Shown here: in pieces, positions 37,328 through 46,431 of the stretch | Numbering within the stretch: position 1 is the first letter of the stretch | Layout: every line of letters begins with the position of its first letter | From: Achromobacter animicus | GTDB taxonomy: Bacteria; Pseudomonadota; Gammaproteobacteria; Burkholderiales; Burkholderiaceae_B | DNA length: 64,000 bases | Direction: 5' to 3' | NCBI RefSeq assembly: GCF_902859585.1 | Contig: NZ_CADIJM010000005.1 | Span: 1 to 64,000 of the forward strand | Position numbers and translations under genes: made by a program | The notes under the pieces: model-generated | Told to the model about the DNA's origin: nothing | Database searches by the model: none | Seen by the model: only the letters and a program-made list of their open reading frames with translations

Positions 37328-37852
37328 ATGAATGAGCCGCCCGCCATGGACGACGCCTTTAGCCACCAATTGTCGATGACCATCCTGATGACGCCTGACA
37401 TGGCGAATTTCTCAGGAAACGTACACGGCGGAACCATCCTCAAGTATCTGGACCAGGTAGCCTACGCCTGTGCCAGCCGGTACGCCGGCCAATATGTCGT
37501 GACGCTGTCCGTCGATCAGGTCGTGTTCCGCGAACCGATCCACGTCGGCGAGCTGGTGACGTTCCTGGCAGCCGTGAACTACACGGGCCGCACGTCGATG
37601 GAAATCGGCATCAAGGTCGTGACCGAGGACATCCGCAAGAAGCTGGTGCGTCACACCAACAGCTGTTATTTCACGATGGTGGCGGTGGACGACAAGGGCG
37701 CCCCGACCGCCGTGCCGCCGCTGGAGCCCCGCACGCACGAGGAAAAGCAGCGCTTCAAGGCCGCCGGCCTGCGCCGCGAACTGCGCCAGGAAATGGAACG
37801 CCGCCACGGCGAGATCAAGCGCGAAACCACGCACGACACGCCGGGCGCCTGA
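37328..37852 (+). CDS. Acyl-CoA thioesterase (hotdog fold, YciA/BACH-like)
   Basis: The 174-residue hotdog thioesterase has the N-terminal MTPDMANFSGNVHGGTILKYLDQVA motif; Asn and Asp in this stretch are the usual catalytic residues. A REPIHVGELV segment follows. It hydrolyses acyl-CoA to free acid and CoA in the cytoplasm. A second ATG six codons later (37346) is possible. It stands alone, between the DUF1254 gene and the T6SS island. Confidence 0.88.
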   Translation: MNEPPAMDDAFSHQLSMTILMTPDMANFSGNVHGGTILKYLDQVAYACASRYAGQYVVTLSVDQVVFREPIHVGELVTFLAAVNYTGRTSMEIGIKVVTEDIRKKLVRHTNSCYFTMVAVDDKGAPTAVPPLEPRTHEEKQRFKAAGLRRELRQEMERRHGEIKRETTHDTPGA

Positions 37853-38184
37853 TCATCGCGTTGGGGCGGCAGCGCCCTGTTCACCCCCGCCCGCTGGATA
37901 TCCAGCCGCGGGGGTCTTGTATTAGCGAGCCTGCAGATGGTGTTCTGCATGCGCTTCGGCGAACCTGTGCGTTTCGCTGAGCCGGATGAATCAGCGGACG
38001 AACTCCGCATTACGTCTCGCATGACCCGGACGGCGCGGCCGTGATACCGCGCCGCTCTCTTGCGCGATTCCAAGTCTTGATCGATTTCCCATGACAATAA
38101 GACTCATCTGATTTTCAAGGTTCGATGCGTGTGCCGTAATGGCACCGCAGACTGTGCATTCACCGGTGGTGGAAAGGCCTGTAG
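37853..38184. other. Gene-free stretch upstream of vgrG
   Basis: No gene, tRNA or repeat is recognised. A CTGGATATCCAG palindrome lies near 37898. The part from about 38075 to 38140 is richer in A+T than its surroundings and may hold the promoter of the T6SS island, but no convincing -35/-10 pair stands out. Confidence 0.4.
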
Positions 38185-40233
38185 TTGCGGGAGCAAGCCA
38201 TTCCTATCCAATCACATATCCGGTTCACGTTTGCCATCGGCGACGAATCCTTCGACGTCGTCGAATTCACGTTGCAGGAAGGTCTGTCCGAGACATTCCT
38301 GCTGGACGTGGAACTGGCCAGCGCCAATGCTGCCGTCAACTTCGGCAATGTTCTGGACCGCCCCGCGCTGCTCACAATCTGGCACGGCGACCTGCCCGTG
38401 CGCTACGTGCACGGCGCCGTCTCGTCTTTCGTCCAACGCGACACAGGCTTTCGCCGCTCGCGCTACTCCGCAACCGTCGAGCCACGCCTGGCAAGGCTCA
38501 AACTCAGTTCCGATTGGCGCATCTTCCAAAGCCTGACCGTCCCGCAGATAACTGAGGCCGTGCTAAAAGCGCACGGCCTCACCCTGGACTACGAGCAGCG
38601 CAACACGACCGCGCATCAACCGCGCGAATACTGCGTGCAGGCCGGCGACACCGACTACCACTTCGCCGAACGCATCATGCGCGAGGAAGGATTCTTCTAT
38701 TCCTTTCGCCATAGCGCGCAGGGCCATCAACTGGTCCACAGCGATCGCCTGTTCATTCACGGCCGCGTGGGTGACGAGCCGGTGCAGTACAACCCCACGC
38801 CCGGCGGCGACCAGCCGCAGCCCGCGCTGCGCCGCTTTGCCTATACCGAGAGCGTGCGCACCGCGCGCCAGACGCAGCGCGACTACACCTTCCACCATCC
38901 GCGCTACAGCCACGAGCACACCCGCGACGGACAGGATCTGAAGCATCAAGGCCGCCGTTACGAACGCTACGACTATCCCGCCCGCGCAAAATATGATGAG
39001 GCCGGCAGACCCTTCGCCGAGAACCGGCTGCGTGGCCATCGCCGTGACGCGCGCATGGCGCTGGTCGAGGGTGACGATCCTCGTTTGCAGCCGGGCATCT
39101 CATTCACCCTCGCCGGTCATCCCCGCGAAGACATGAACCGCGGATGGCGCCCGGTCCGCATCGTTCATCGCGGCACGCAGCACGCGAGCCAAGCTGAGGA
39201 GAGCGCCGACGCCCATTCGGGTACGCATTACCACTACGAGGCCGAGCTGGTTCCCGACGACACCGAATGGCGCGCCGAACCGCTACCCAGGCCCCGCATC
39301 GAAGGACCGCAGAACGCCGTAGTGGTCGGTCCGCCCAACGAAGAGATCTATACGGACGCGTACGGACGGGTAAAGGTTCAGTTCCCCTGGGACCGCCAAG
39401 GCCAGCAGGACGAATACAGCTCCTGCTGGATCCGCGTCTCGCAGAACATCGCCGGCGCGACCTGGGGCCACATGGCCATTCCGCGCGTGGGCCAGGAGGT
39501 GATCGTTTCCTACTTCGACGGAGACCCTGACCAGCCCGTGATCACCGGCCGGGTCTACAACCGCCTGCAACTGCCGCCTTACAAGCTACCGCGCCACAAG
39601 ACGCGGATGACCATCAAGAGCAAGACGCACAAAGGCGAGGGCTTCAACGAGCTGCGCTTCGAGGACGAAAAGGACCAGGAAGAGATCTACGTCCATGCGC
39701 AGAAAGACCAGAACATTAAAGTCAATCACGACGAAACACGATCAGTGGGTCGCGACCAAACCAACGGTGTGGGCCGCGACCGCAGCACCAGCATCGGCCA
39801 GGACGACACGTACAGCGCGGGCCGCGACCTCAAAGCACATGTTCGCCAGGACCTGTTCAGCACCGTGGACCGCAACGAGATCCGCAAGGTCGGCAATTCG
39901 CAGCGCGAAGAGATCGCTTCCAGCCGCCGGGTCACGATCGGCGAGAACGACGCTCTGGTGATAGAGGGAGTCCAATCCATCGAGGCCAAAACGTCCCAGC
40001 GCACGTTGACGCGCGATTACGTCTTGCAGGGCTCGGACCGCATACTGATTCGCGGACCGGCCGGCACGGTCATTCTCGATAGCAGCGGCATCAGCCTGAA
40101 CTCCCCCAACATCCTGCTCAAAGGGAAGGTGCGGGTGCAGTCCCCAGGCTCCAATCAGGTCAAGGCGCTGGAGGCTGCCATCCGCGAGGGCTCCCCCTTG
40201 ATTGAAGAGTGTCCGTCGGACACGGGAGATTGA
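38185..40233 (+). CDS. vgrG: Type VI secretion spike protein VgrG
   Basis: The 682-residue VgrG starts with TTG; an in-frame TAG sits directly before it and no Met or GTG follows in the N-terminal part, so TTG is forced. A gp27-like base (about 1-380) is followed by the gp5-like OB domain (VQFPWDRQGQQDEYSSCWIRVSQ). The needle region (about 500-590) shows repeated RSVGRDQ, GVGRD and SIGQD heptad-like units. A C-terminal TVILDSSGISLNSPNI segment is typical. There is no extra C-terminal toxin domain. No other T6SS structural genes are in the window, so this is an orphan vgrG carrying its own cargo genes downstream. Confidence 0.94.
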   Translation: MREQAIPIQSHIRFTFAIGDESFDVVEFTLQEGLSETFLLDVELASANAAVNFGNVLDRPALLTIWHGDLPVRYVHGAVSSFVQRDTGFRRSRYSATVEPRLARLKLSSDWRIFQSLTVPQITEAVLKAHGLTLDYEQRNTTAHQPREYCVQAGDTDYHFAERIMREEGFFYSFRHSAQGHQLVHSDRLFIHGRVGDEPVQYNPTPGGDQPQPALRRFAYTESVRTARQTQRDYTFHHPRYSHEHTRDGQDLKHQGRRYERYDYPARAKYDEAGRPFAENRLRGHRRDARMALVEGDDPRLQPGISFTLAGHPREDMNRGWRPVRIVHRGTQHASQAEESADAHSGTHYHYEAELVPDDTEWRAEPLPRPRIEGPQNAVVVGPPNEEIYTDAYGRVKVQFPWDRQGQQDEYSSCWIRVSQNIAGATWGHMAIPRVGQEVIVSYFDGDPDQPVITGRVYNRLQLPPYKLPRHKTRMTIKSKTHKGEGFNELRFEDEKDQEEIYVHAQKDQNIKVNHDETRSVGRDQTNGVGRDRSTSIGQDDTYSAGRDLKAHVRQDLFSTVDRNEIRKVGNSQREEIASSRRVTIGENDALVIEGVQSIEAKTSQRTLTRDYVLQGSDRILIRGPAGTVILDSSGISLNSPNILLKGKVRVQSPGSNQVKALEAAIREGSPLIEECPSDTGD

Positions 40234-40235
40234 GG

Positions 40236-40814
40236 ATGAACCTTCACCAGTGGCTTGCGGACCGGGGCATCGATGCGTCGTCGCGCGGCGCCCACGTCCT
40301 CTTTCTTGCGGAGATGTCGGCGCACCCTGAGCTGCGCGCCCGGCTGGAGTTTCACGATCAACCCTACCGGCTGTTGTGGAAGCTGGAAGCGCAAAGCGCG
40401 CTGGAGCAACATGCGCCGTGCCTGTTTCAGGCTCATGCCGAGTCAGCCTTCGGCCACTGGCTGGGCAGCACGATCAGCACATTTGCGCTGACCGTCCTGC
40501 TCGCTCGCGATGACATCGATGCCATCGCGTCGCGTCTTCGCCGGTTCACCAAATTCCAGGATGGCGGCAGCCGCTACTACCTGCGCTTGGGTGATCCCGC
40601 GGCGCTACGTCTCTACATCGACTCCATCGCCCACGCGCCCGAAGTCCTGACGAGGCTGTTTGGCCACAAGGGCGTCGAGGCTTTCCACCTTCACGCGCCG
40701 CGCATTGCCCTATCGCGGCAAGTCGCGCCTATCTTCGAGCAAGGCTGGGACCATCCGGGCCGCAACGGGTATCTGCTCTGGACAGACGCGCCTCCTGAAT
40801 CGGGGCAGACGTAA
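40236..40814 (+). CDS. DUF4123 T6SS effector adaptor/chaperone (Tap/Tec-like)
   Basis: The 192-residue protein resembles DUF4123 adaptors. These load a specific effector onto the VgrG encoded next to them. The recognisable part is the ASRLRRFTKFQDGGSRYYLRLGDPAALRLYI stretch (about 95-130), which fits the family's W/LRRF...RYYDPRVL pattern. It starts two bases after vgrG and ends overlapping the next gene (TAATG). By position its client is the downstream 638-residue protein, or that protein with the intervening 280-residue one. Confidence 0.75.
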   Translation: MNLHQWLADRGIDASSRGAHVLFLAEMSAHPELRARLEFHDQPYRLLWKLEAQSALEQHAPCLFQAHAESAFGHWLGSTISTFALTVLLARDDIDAIASRLRRFTKFQDGGSRYYLRLGDPAALRLYIDSIAHAPEVLTRLFGHKGVEAFHLHAPRIALSRQVAPIFEQGWDHPGRNGYLLWTDAPPESGQT

Positions 40815-41656
40815 TGGCCCTGCTCACCCTCAATAGAAAACAACTTGAGCTGGCGGCAACTCGCGAGACCGACCGCCAATTGATTCAGTACATCCGCGGC
40901 GCCCTGGCAGCCGTACTGCCTCGATTGCCTGCGTCGCAGGCACTGGTCGAGCCTTATGTTCAAAACGCGGGGCGCCAGGCCATCGAAAGCGGATTTGGCG
41001 AAGGCGGCTATTACAGCTTCTATATCCTTACCGGCTTGCTGCTCGGCCCCATGTGGGATCAGGATCCGTTTTTCCTGGGGAAAATCGACAAATATCTGGA
41101 CGCGCCTGGCATGGAGCCAGGCGCCCGCATTGCGTTGGCCATGGACGCCGTGCTCGATACGCGCCGGGCGCTGGAGGCCGTGTTGCCCGAGCTGATCGAC
41201 GTAGCCGTGCAATCGCTGAGCATCCCCCCCGAACGGTTCACGCCCGGGCACACCTGGCTTGCCTTCGAGCGGATGGCGCACATCCGCGGTTGTCAGCCCC
41301 ACCAGATCCTGCCGCTGTTCGAACGTTTCGAAATGGGCTTTCGCCTCGGCAATGGACTGCCCCCCATCCGCCGCGAAAAGCTCCCAGGACACATCCAGGT
41401 CGCGTACGAGGCACAGGGCATACCGCTGCCCAAGCCAAGTGACGCCATCCGGGACCTTGACCGGCTCCAACTGCAGAACTTCCACGGAAGCCTTCTGCTC
41501 GGGCTGACCTACGGTCAGTCGTTCTCCAACAACCTGTTTCTCGTGCGCCTCGTGCAGACGCTCGATGCCGCCAGCCAGCCACATGACTATCAGCACCACT
41601 TGAAAGGATTTTTTCTCTCGCACCGTGAAGCCCTGATGGAGAAGGTCATTGAGTAA
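40814..41656 (+). CDS. Unrecognised protein of the T6SS effector cluster
   Basis: The 280-residue protein appears largely alpha-helical and soluble, with no signal peptide. It begins MALLTLNRKQLELAATRETD and has a GFGEGGYYSFYILTGLLLGPMWDQDPF stretch near 60-85. I recognise no domain. Its start overlaps the DUF4123 stop and its end overlaps the effector start by 8 nt, so all three are translated together. It could be a second chaperone or a structural co-factor of the effector. A separate toxin is less likely without an immunity partner beside it. Confidence 0.7.
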   Translation: MALLTLNRKQLELAATRETDRQLIQYIRGALAAVLPRLPASQALVEPYVQNAGRQAIESGFGEGGYYSFYILTGLLLGPMWDQDPFFLGKIDKYLDAPGMEPGARIALAMDAVLDTRRALEAVLPELIDVAVQSLSIPPERFTPGHTWLAFERMAHIRGCQPHQILPLFERFEMGFRLGNGLPPIRREKLPGHIQVAYEAQGIPLPKPSDAIRDLDRLQLQNFHGSLLLGLTYGQSFSNNLFLVRLVQTLDAASQPHDYQHHLKGFFLSHREALMEKVIE

Positions 41657-43565
41657 CGATGCCGTGGCGGCAAGCTACAACAAGCTGGCGCAGGATGCGG
41701 CAGACGGAACCTTGCCAGCCCCCCAGAAGATCTGCACCGAATGCCCCATGCCGGGCCCGATCTTCTCCCTGAACCCGGATGGCGGCCCGCGCAATGCCGA
41801 CCTGTATCTGGGAATCCCTTCCGAGGGAACCGCCGCAACGTACCGGTGGTTCATGGACAACCCATGGATCCGGAACAAGGAACGCAACTACCGCGATACC
41901 TTCCTGCTCCGGGTGCTGCACGAATTCGGCACCGCATACGGCGACGCGGGCCTGGCGGAGTTCAGCGCGTTCCTGTCGGTGCAGGAATGCGAAATCATCT
42001 GCCTGGACGATGAGATCGCGGATGACGTGCTGTCGCCCGCCGTGCTCGACGAGTTCGGCCAGCGAACCCGCGACGGCCTCGGGTTTCAGATCCAGCGCAA
42101 CTTCGTGTTCGCGGGCGGCAAGCTCTACTACCTGACCTTCACCACGGTCACGTGGCAGACTGCCAACCGCACCGAGTACATCGGTGATGATGGCCAGATA
42201 AGTCACAGCATGCCGTTCACGTGGGACATCCCAACGGGCTTGTACCTCATCGAACGGGCGGCCAAGGATCTGGCCGCCGGCTTTGAGCGCGCCAAGGCGA
42301 AGATCCACATCTGGGAGGCCATCAAGGGTTTCTTCGAGGTCGCCACGGCATTGCTGGCATTTGCGCCCGTCGCCGGCCAACTCGCGCTGGGCGTGCGCGG
42401 GGCCGCCTCGAACCTGCGCTACCTATTCGTGGCCATTGATCGTGCGCTAGCCCTGGATGCGATGGCGGATGGCACAAACCGGATGATCACCGGCGAAGGA
42501 TTGAGCATCGGCGAGAAATTCTTCGAATCGCTTGCCGCGCTGTCCGACCCCAAAACTGCGGAAGAGCGCGGCAAGCAGGTCTTCATGAGCATCAACCTGG
42601 CGATGCTCACGCCGTCCGTCTTCGGATCCGCCCGCTGGATGATGCGCCGGATCGGCGACAAAGCGGTGAAGGTGGACACCAAGATGCTGAGCGAGGAAAA
42701 GCTCAGGCGGCTGGGGCAGCATAAGCATGGCGAGGCGACGGTGCTGGAAACGGTGGTCGACACCCGCGAGCGTGTCCCGGGCGGGGGCAGCATGCGGGTA
42801 GTCGAAACCTATTCCCCGGATACCAATAAATCCAGGTTGAACGTTGATGCGAAGACGGGCTCGGGTGATTTTTCCATCATCGTCAATCGCGTTCGAGAGC
42901 GGGTCGCCCTGCGTGCGGTGATGATCGATACCGCGCGCAAGGGTAGAGGTCTTCGGAACGTGGTGGGCGATGCGGGCGAGGAGATCTTCGCGGCTGGGAT
43001 GGTGCGCCACTGGGGCGTAAAGCCGGAGAACATCCTGGGCTACAACGTGAAGAATGATGGCCCCAGCAAGTTTGGCCTGAAGAACAGGAGCGGCCACGGA
43101 CTCGACATGCTGGTCAGGGTGCCGCCGCCACCGGAAATGCAGATTCGCGTGCCGAAGTCCGAGGCGCGGGATCACATCGAGGGATTACGGGGGTCGTCTG
43201 AGTACGAGACGTTGGCGTTTGCGGAGGAGACGTTGATCGTGGTGGAAGTTAAGACCACGTTGGGGAAGGGTAAGACGACGGAGCTTTCCAGGGAGACGCA
43301 GAGGTTGGGTGGGGAATACAACACTAAGCGGGTGGCAAAACTGGCAGAGGGCGGCGGACCGTACTGGAAGCGTGAGAGGTTGTTGGAACTAGATCCCTCT
43401 GCTATGGAGAAATTGGAGGTTATTGAGAATGCAAGGGCGGATGGCAACATCAGATTTATGCACGCTCAGGTATTTCTCGATGCTAATGGGAATATCAACT
43501 CCCTCGTAGGGAAAGGCGTTGGTCAGGGCTCGGGTATTCAGCTCAACGATTGGCCAGGGATGTGA
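41649..43565 (+). CDS. Putative T6SS effector with C-terminal PD-(D/E)XK nuclease domain
   Basis: The 638-residue protein starts with TTG (GGAGAAGG upstream). The N-terminal region (1-200) is unfamiliar, with CTEC at 29-32. A hydrophobic helix region lies near 225-250. The C-terminal 190 residues show a restriction-endonuclease-like core: acidic E444/E445 in GEEIF, Asp486 in GHGLDML, and E533-V-K535 in VVEVKTT, with spacing fitting PD-(D/E)XK. This suggests a DNA-degrading toxin such as the PoNe group (inference). The 3' quarter is visibly lower in G+C. An immunity candidate follows after one base. Confidence 0.72.
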   Translation: MSNDAVAASYNKLAQDAADGTLPAPQKICTECPMPGPIFSLNPDGGPRNADLYLGIPSEGTAATYRWFMDNPWIRNKERNYRDTFLLRVLHEFGTAYGDAGLAEFSAFLSVQECEIICLDDEIADDVLSPAVLDEFGQRTRDGLGFQIQRNFVFAGGKLYYLTFTTVTWQTANRTEYIGDDGQISHSMPFTWDIPTGLYLIERAAKDLAAGFERAKAKIHIWEAIKGFFEVATALLAFAPVAGQLALGVRGAASNLRYLFVAIDRALALDAMADGTNRMITGEGLSIGEKFFESLAALSDPKTAEERGKQVFMSINLAMLTPSVFGSARWMMRRIGDKAVKVDTKMLSEEKLRRLGQHKHGEATVLETVVDTRERVPGGGSMRVVETYSPDTNKSRLNVDAKTGSGDFSIIVNRVRERVALRAVMIDTARKGRGLRNVVGDAGEEIFAAGMVRHWGVKPENILGYNVKNDGPSKFGLKNRSGHGLDMLVRVPPPPEMQIRVPKSEARDHIEGLRGSSEYETLAFAEETLIVVEVKTTLGKGKTTELSRETQRLGGEYNTKRVAKLAEGGGPYWKRERLLELDPSAMEKLEVIENARADGNIRFMHAQVFLDANGNINSLVGKGVGQGSGIQLNDWPGM

Positions 43566-43566
43566 T

Positions 43567-44493
43567 ATGGAACAGAAGAGAACAAAATCAAGATTGGAAA
43601 AAACCTTACCAAAAGTTGATGAGTGGGCAAAGGACATGTGGCCACCGAGTGATCGCTTGACCCGATATCTGTCCGGCGAGAGCGACAAACCAGGGTTGGC
43701 GGCTATAGATCTGTACAAGTATGGAATGCAAATGTGCGCGCAAGGTCTTCTAGACGCAAAAGGAGGTCGGCTCAGCCAAGCCATAGAACTCATGGCTCTT
43801 GGCCTTTCGCGAAGGACAATTTCTTACGTTATTCGAGTTCACCGCCTTCACGGAACGACTCGAGATGATGTCGAAGACCTCGATGGCCTTACTGCCCTGA
43901 TGTTTGGATCTGTCGCATTGGGCCGCCCGGAACTAGCAAAAATCCTATACCGGACTGTGCTTGCGGGCATCGAAGGAGGCTATGGTGTTCGTGATGGCCA
44001 CGACCTACCTATCGGCTCGACTTTGCGCTACGCCGGCTTCGGCCTGACCATCATCAGCAATTGGCTAGGCCAACCCCTGGACCTGGACAAGCACGCCCTG
44101 CCTCGCGATCCGGCCTGGGCGCCCTTGGTATCGCAATGGCGCGAACCCGACCTCGACAAATTCCTGCCCGCACTCCTCTCCGCCTGCGACGTCCACGTGG
44201 ACCGCATCGCCATCACCTATCGCGAGCACGAAACCAACGCCGAAGAGTTCGAGTTCAGCACGCCGCTCCTGGCCGTACACCCTACGGAAATCCTGGCCGT
44301 CCTACGCTTGCGTGATCTGCTCGGCTTACCCAACCCCGCGCATATCGACCACCCGCTAATGCGGACACCCTATGCGCAAATCACCTGCACACCGGCGTTC
44401 CTGGCCTCGCTTGGCCAACGCGACGAGCTGCTGGAGCGCTTTCTCGAGACCGTGCGCCGCCGGGATCCGGCGGTGTTGCCTGCGGGGCTTTGA
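43567..44493 (+). CDS. Putative immunity protein for the adjacent effector
   Basis: The 308-residue, signal-less, mainly helical protein is encoded one base after the effector stop; the ATG has AGGGA upstream. Such position and cytoplasmic location fit an immunity protein against a nuclease toxin. Family assignment is uncertain; DUF1910/DUF1911-type PoNi proteins are the obvious comparison. The first half of the gene is A+T-rich with AAA-heavy codons, while the second half (from about 44040) returns to the genome's GC-rich codon use, so the gene looks composite. An internal KYGMQMCAQGLLDAKGGRL stretch near 55-72 is conserved-looking. Confidence 0.62.
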   Translation: MEQKRTKSRLEKTLPKVDEWAKDMWPPSDRLTRYLSGESDKPGLAAIDLYKYGMQMCAQGLLDAKGGRLSQAIELMALGLSRRTISYVIRVHRLHGTTRDDVEDLDGLTALMFGSVALGRPELAKILYRTVLAGIEGGYGVRDGHDLPIGSTLRYAGFGLTIISNWLGQPLDLDKHALPRDPAWAPLVSQWREPDLDKFLPALLSACDVHVDRIAITYREHETNAEEFEFSTPLLAVHPTEILAVLRLRDLLGLPNPAHIDHPLMRTPYAQITCTPAFLASLGQRDELLERFLETVRRRDPAVLPAGL

Positions 44494-44620
44494 GCCGCAT
44501 CCCCGTTGACGGAGCGCTGAGCCTCGGCGATGCGCTTCGGAAATGCGGAGTCGCGTGCCGAAGGCCTTCAAACAGCAGTCGTCGATGCGGAAGGGTGTGA
44601 CAGGCCTGCCGGTCGCGACT

Positions 44621-45628
44621 TCACGCCCGCTCGATGCCCGCCGGCGGGGCCGGCGGCGCCGCCACGGGTTCGCGGTCGCGGCCGATCATGCGCTTGATGC
44701 CCAGCCATTGCTGCGACCAGAACCCGCGTCCGTAGTCGCGTCCGCCCAGCTCGGCCTGCTGGTCATGGATGCCGGTGGGACCATAACCCACCCCAAACCG
44801 CGCGGTGCGGAACAGCACGTCCCAGATCGGAAACAGCGCGGCGAAGTTGTAGCCGCCCACCGGCCCCGGCGACGAGGCGTCGTAGGCGATGGAATGGTGA
44901 TGGCGATGAAAGCGCGGGCTGACCAGGAGGCGTTCGCCCAGCGCGCCGAAGTGCATGCGCAGATTCGCGTGCGAGAAGCTCTGCGCCAGCTGGGTGATGG
45001 CCACCACCATGACGAACTGCGCGGGCGGCACGCCCACCAGTTGCGACACGAACACGACCAGCACGTCGCGCAGCATGTCGTCGAGCAGGTGGTTGCGGTC
45101 GTCGCTCCAGATGGTCATCTGGCGCTGGCTGTGATGCACGGCATGCAGCGCCCACAGCCAGCCGAAACGGTGCTGCGCGCGATGGTAGAAGTAATCCACC
45201 GCATCGAACAGCAGCAGGTAGATGATGAGGCTGACCCATGCCTTGTCGGTCACGCCCGGCCAGTACTGATCCAGCTGGAACGGCGCAAAGCCCCACACGT
45301 GCAGCTGGCCGAAGATGCTGTCCCAGAACGGGTCGATGGTGAAGAACAGCAGCAGCCGGAAGGCGCCCAGACGGTGGATCAGCGTGTACAGCACGTCGAT
45401 GCCGATCTGGCGGCGGTCGGTCACCGGCTCCACGGGACGCAGGCGCTGCAGGGGGCCCAGGACCAGCACCAGCACCGCGATCTGGATCAGCCCGACCAGC
45501 AGCCACATGGTGGCGTCGTAGGCGTCCTCGATGAAGTTGCTCAGGCCCAGGTGGAACAGCGCGGGCTGAATCGCCGTCTCGAAGAGCCATTGCTGGCTGT
45601 CCCCGAAGAGTTGGCTAAGCGTATCCAT
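44621..45628 (-). CDS. Fatty acid hydroxylase / sterol desaturase family membrane protein
   Basis: The 335-residue integral membrane di-iron enzyme has the histidine boxes HRAQH, HAVHHS and HRHHH spaced as in the family, and about five hydrophobic segments (near 35-60, 85-105, 130-150 and 185-215). It hydroxylates or desaturates a lipid-like substrate using O2; the substrate is unknown. Starting at the ATG two bases after the deacetylase stop, it is the last gene of a three-gene minus-strand operon. Confidence 0.87.
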   Translation of the reverse strand: MDTLSQLFGDSQQWLFETAIQPALFHLGLSNFIEDAYDATMWLLVGLIQIAVLVLVLGPLQRLRPVEPVTDRRQIGIDVLYTLIHRLGAFRLLLFFTIDPFWDSIFGQLHVWGFAPFQLDQYWPGVTDKAWVSLIIYLLLFDAVDYFYHRAQHRFGWLWALHAVHHSQRQMTIWSDDRNHLLDDMLRDVLVVFVSQLVGVPPAQFVMVVAITQLAQSFSHANLRMHFGALGERLLVSPRFHRHHHSIAYDASSPGPVGGYNFAALFPIWDVLFRTARFGVGYGPTGIHDQQAELGGRDYGRGFWSQQWLGIKRMIGRDREPVAAPPAPPAGIERA

Positions 45629-45630
45629 GA

Positions 45631-46431
45631 TCAGTGATGCGTGGCGATCCAGTCGCGATAGGCCGGATGGGTGTTCAAGGTGGCAAAACAATAGCCCTTG
45701 CGCTGCAAACCTTCAATCAGCGGTTCCAGCACGCCGGGCGCCCACGGGTCCTGGCGCGACCAGATGCCCAGGTGCGCGAGCAGGATGTCGCCGGGCTTGA
45801 TGGTGCGCAGCGCCTGGTCCAGCAGCTTGGCGTTGGGGTATTTGTCGCTGGGCAGCTCATCGCCCAGGAACCCGGCCGGCGACCAGCCCACGTGCTCGAA
45901 GCCGCAGGCCTTGGCCGCCTTCAGCAGCGCGGGCGAGGTCTTGCCGCCGGGCGCGCGGTACAGCGGCAGCATGTTCTTGCCCGTCATCTGGTGAAACCGG
46001 GTGACGGACCGTTTGATTTCGGCGCAGTATTGCTCGGCGGTCCACTCGGCGCGCTTGCCGGCGTCGGGCCCGGCGCTGGGTTTGACGCGGAACTTGCCGC
46101 CCGGCAGGTCGCCCTGCCAGTAGACGTGGTCGTAGGTGTGCGAGGCAAAGGCGTGGCCTTCGGCGGCGCGCGCCTTCCACCAGGGCGCCCACACGTCGTC
46201 CAGGCTGGTGCCATCGGTCAGCGTGCGCTCGTTGGCCAGAAAGAAAGTGACCTTGACCTGGTGACGGGCCAGCACGTCGGCCACCAGCGGCGCGACGCCC
46301 ATGTGGCCGGTGTCGAACGTCAGGTAGACAGGCTTGTCGCAGGTGGCCTGCGGGGCCGCGCCGGCGACCGAGGTCGCCAATGCCAGGCACAGGACCGCGG
46401 ACCGGGCTTTGCCCTTAGCGGGTCGGCGCAT
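45631..46431 (-). CDS. Polysaccharide deacetylase (NodB domain), exported
   Basis: The 266-residue protein has a signal peptide (about 1-25). NodB motifs are present: catalytic-base Asp40 in TFDTGH, metal ligands His97 and His101 in SHTYDH, then RAPGGK and a final LLAHLG. The second Asp of the usual TFDDG is Thr41, as in PdaA-like variants where it is Asn. It removes acetyl groups from a glycan, perhaps peptidoglycan or an exopolysaccharide. It overlaps the upstream propeller gene by 17 nt. Confidence 0.87.
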   Translation of the reverse strand: MRRPAKGKARSAVLCLALATSVAGAAPQATCDKPVYLTFDTGHMGVAPLVADVLARHQVKVTFFLANERTLTDGTSLDDVWAPWWKARAAEGHAFASHTYDHVYWQGDLPGGKFRVKPSAGPDAGKRAEWTAEQYCAEIKRSVTRFHQMTGKNMLPLYRAPGGKTSPALLKAAKACGFEHVGWSPAGFLGDELPSDKYPNAKLLDQALRTIKPGDILLAHLGIWSRQDPWAPGVLEPLIEGLQRKGYCFATLNTHPAYRDWIATHH

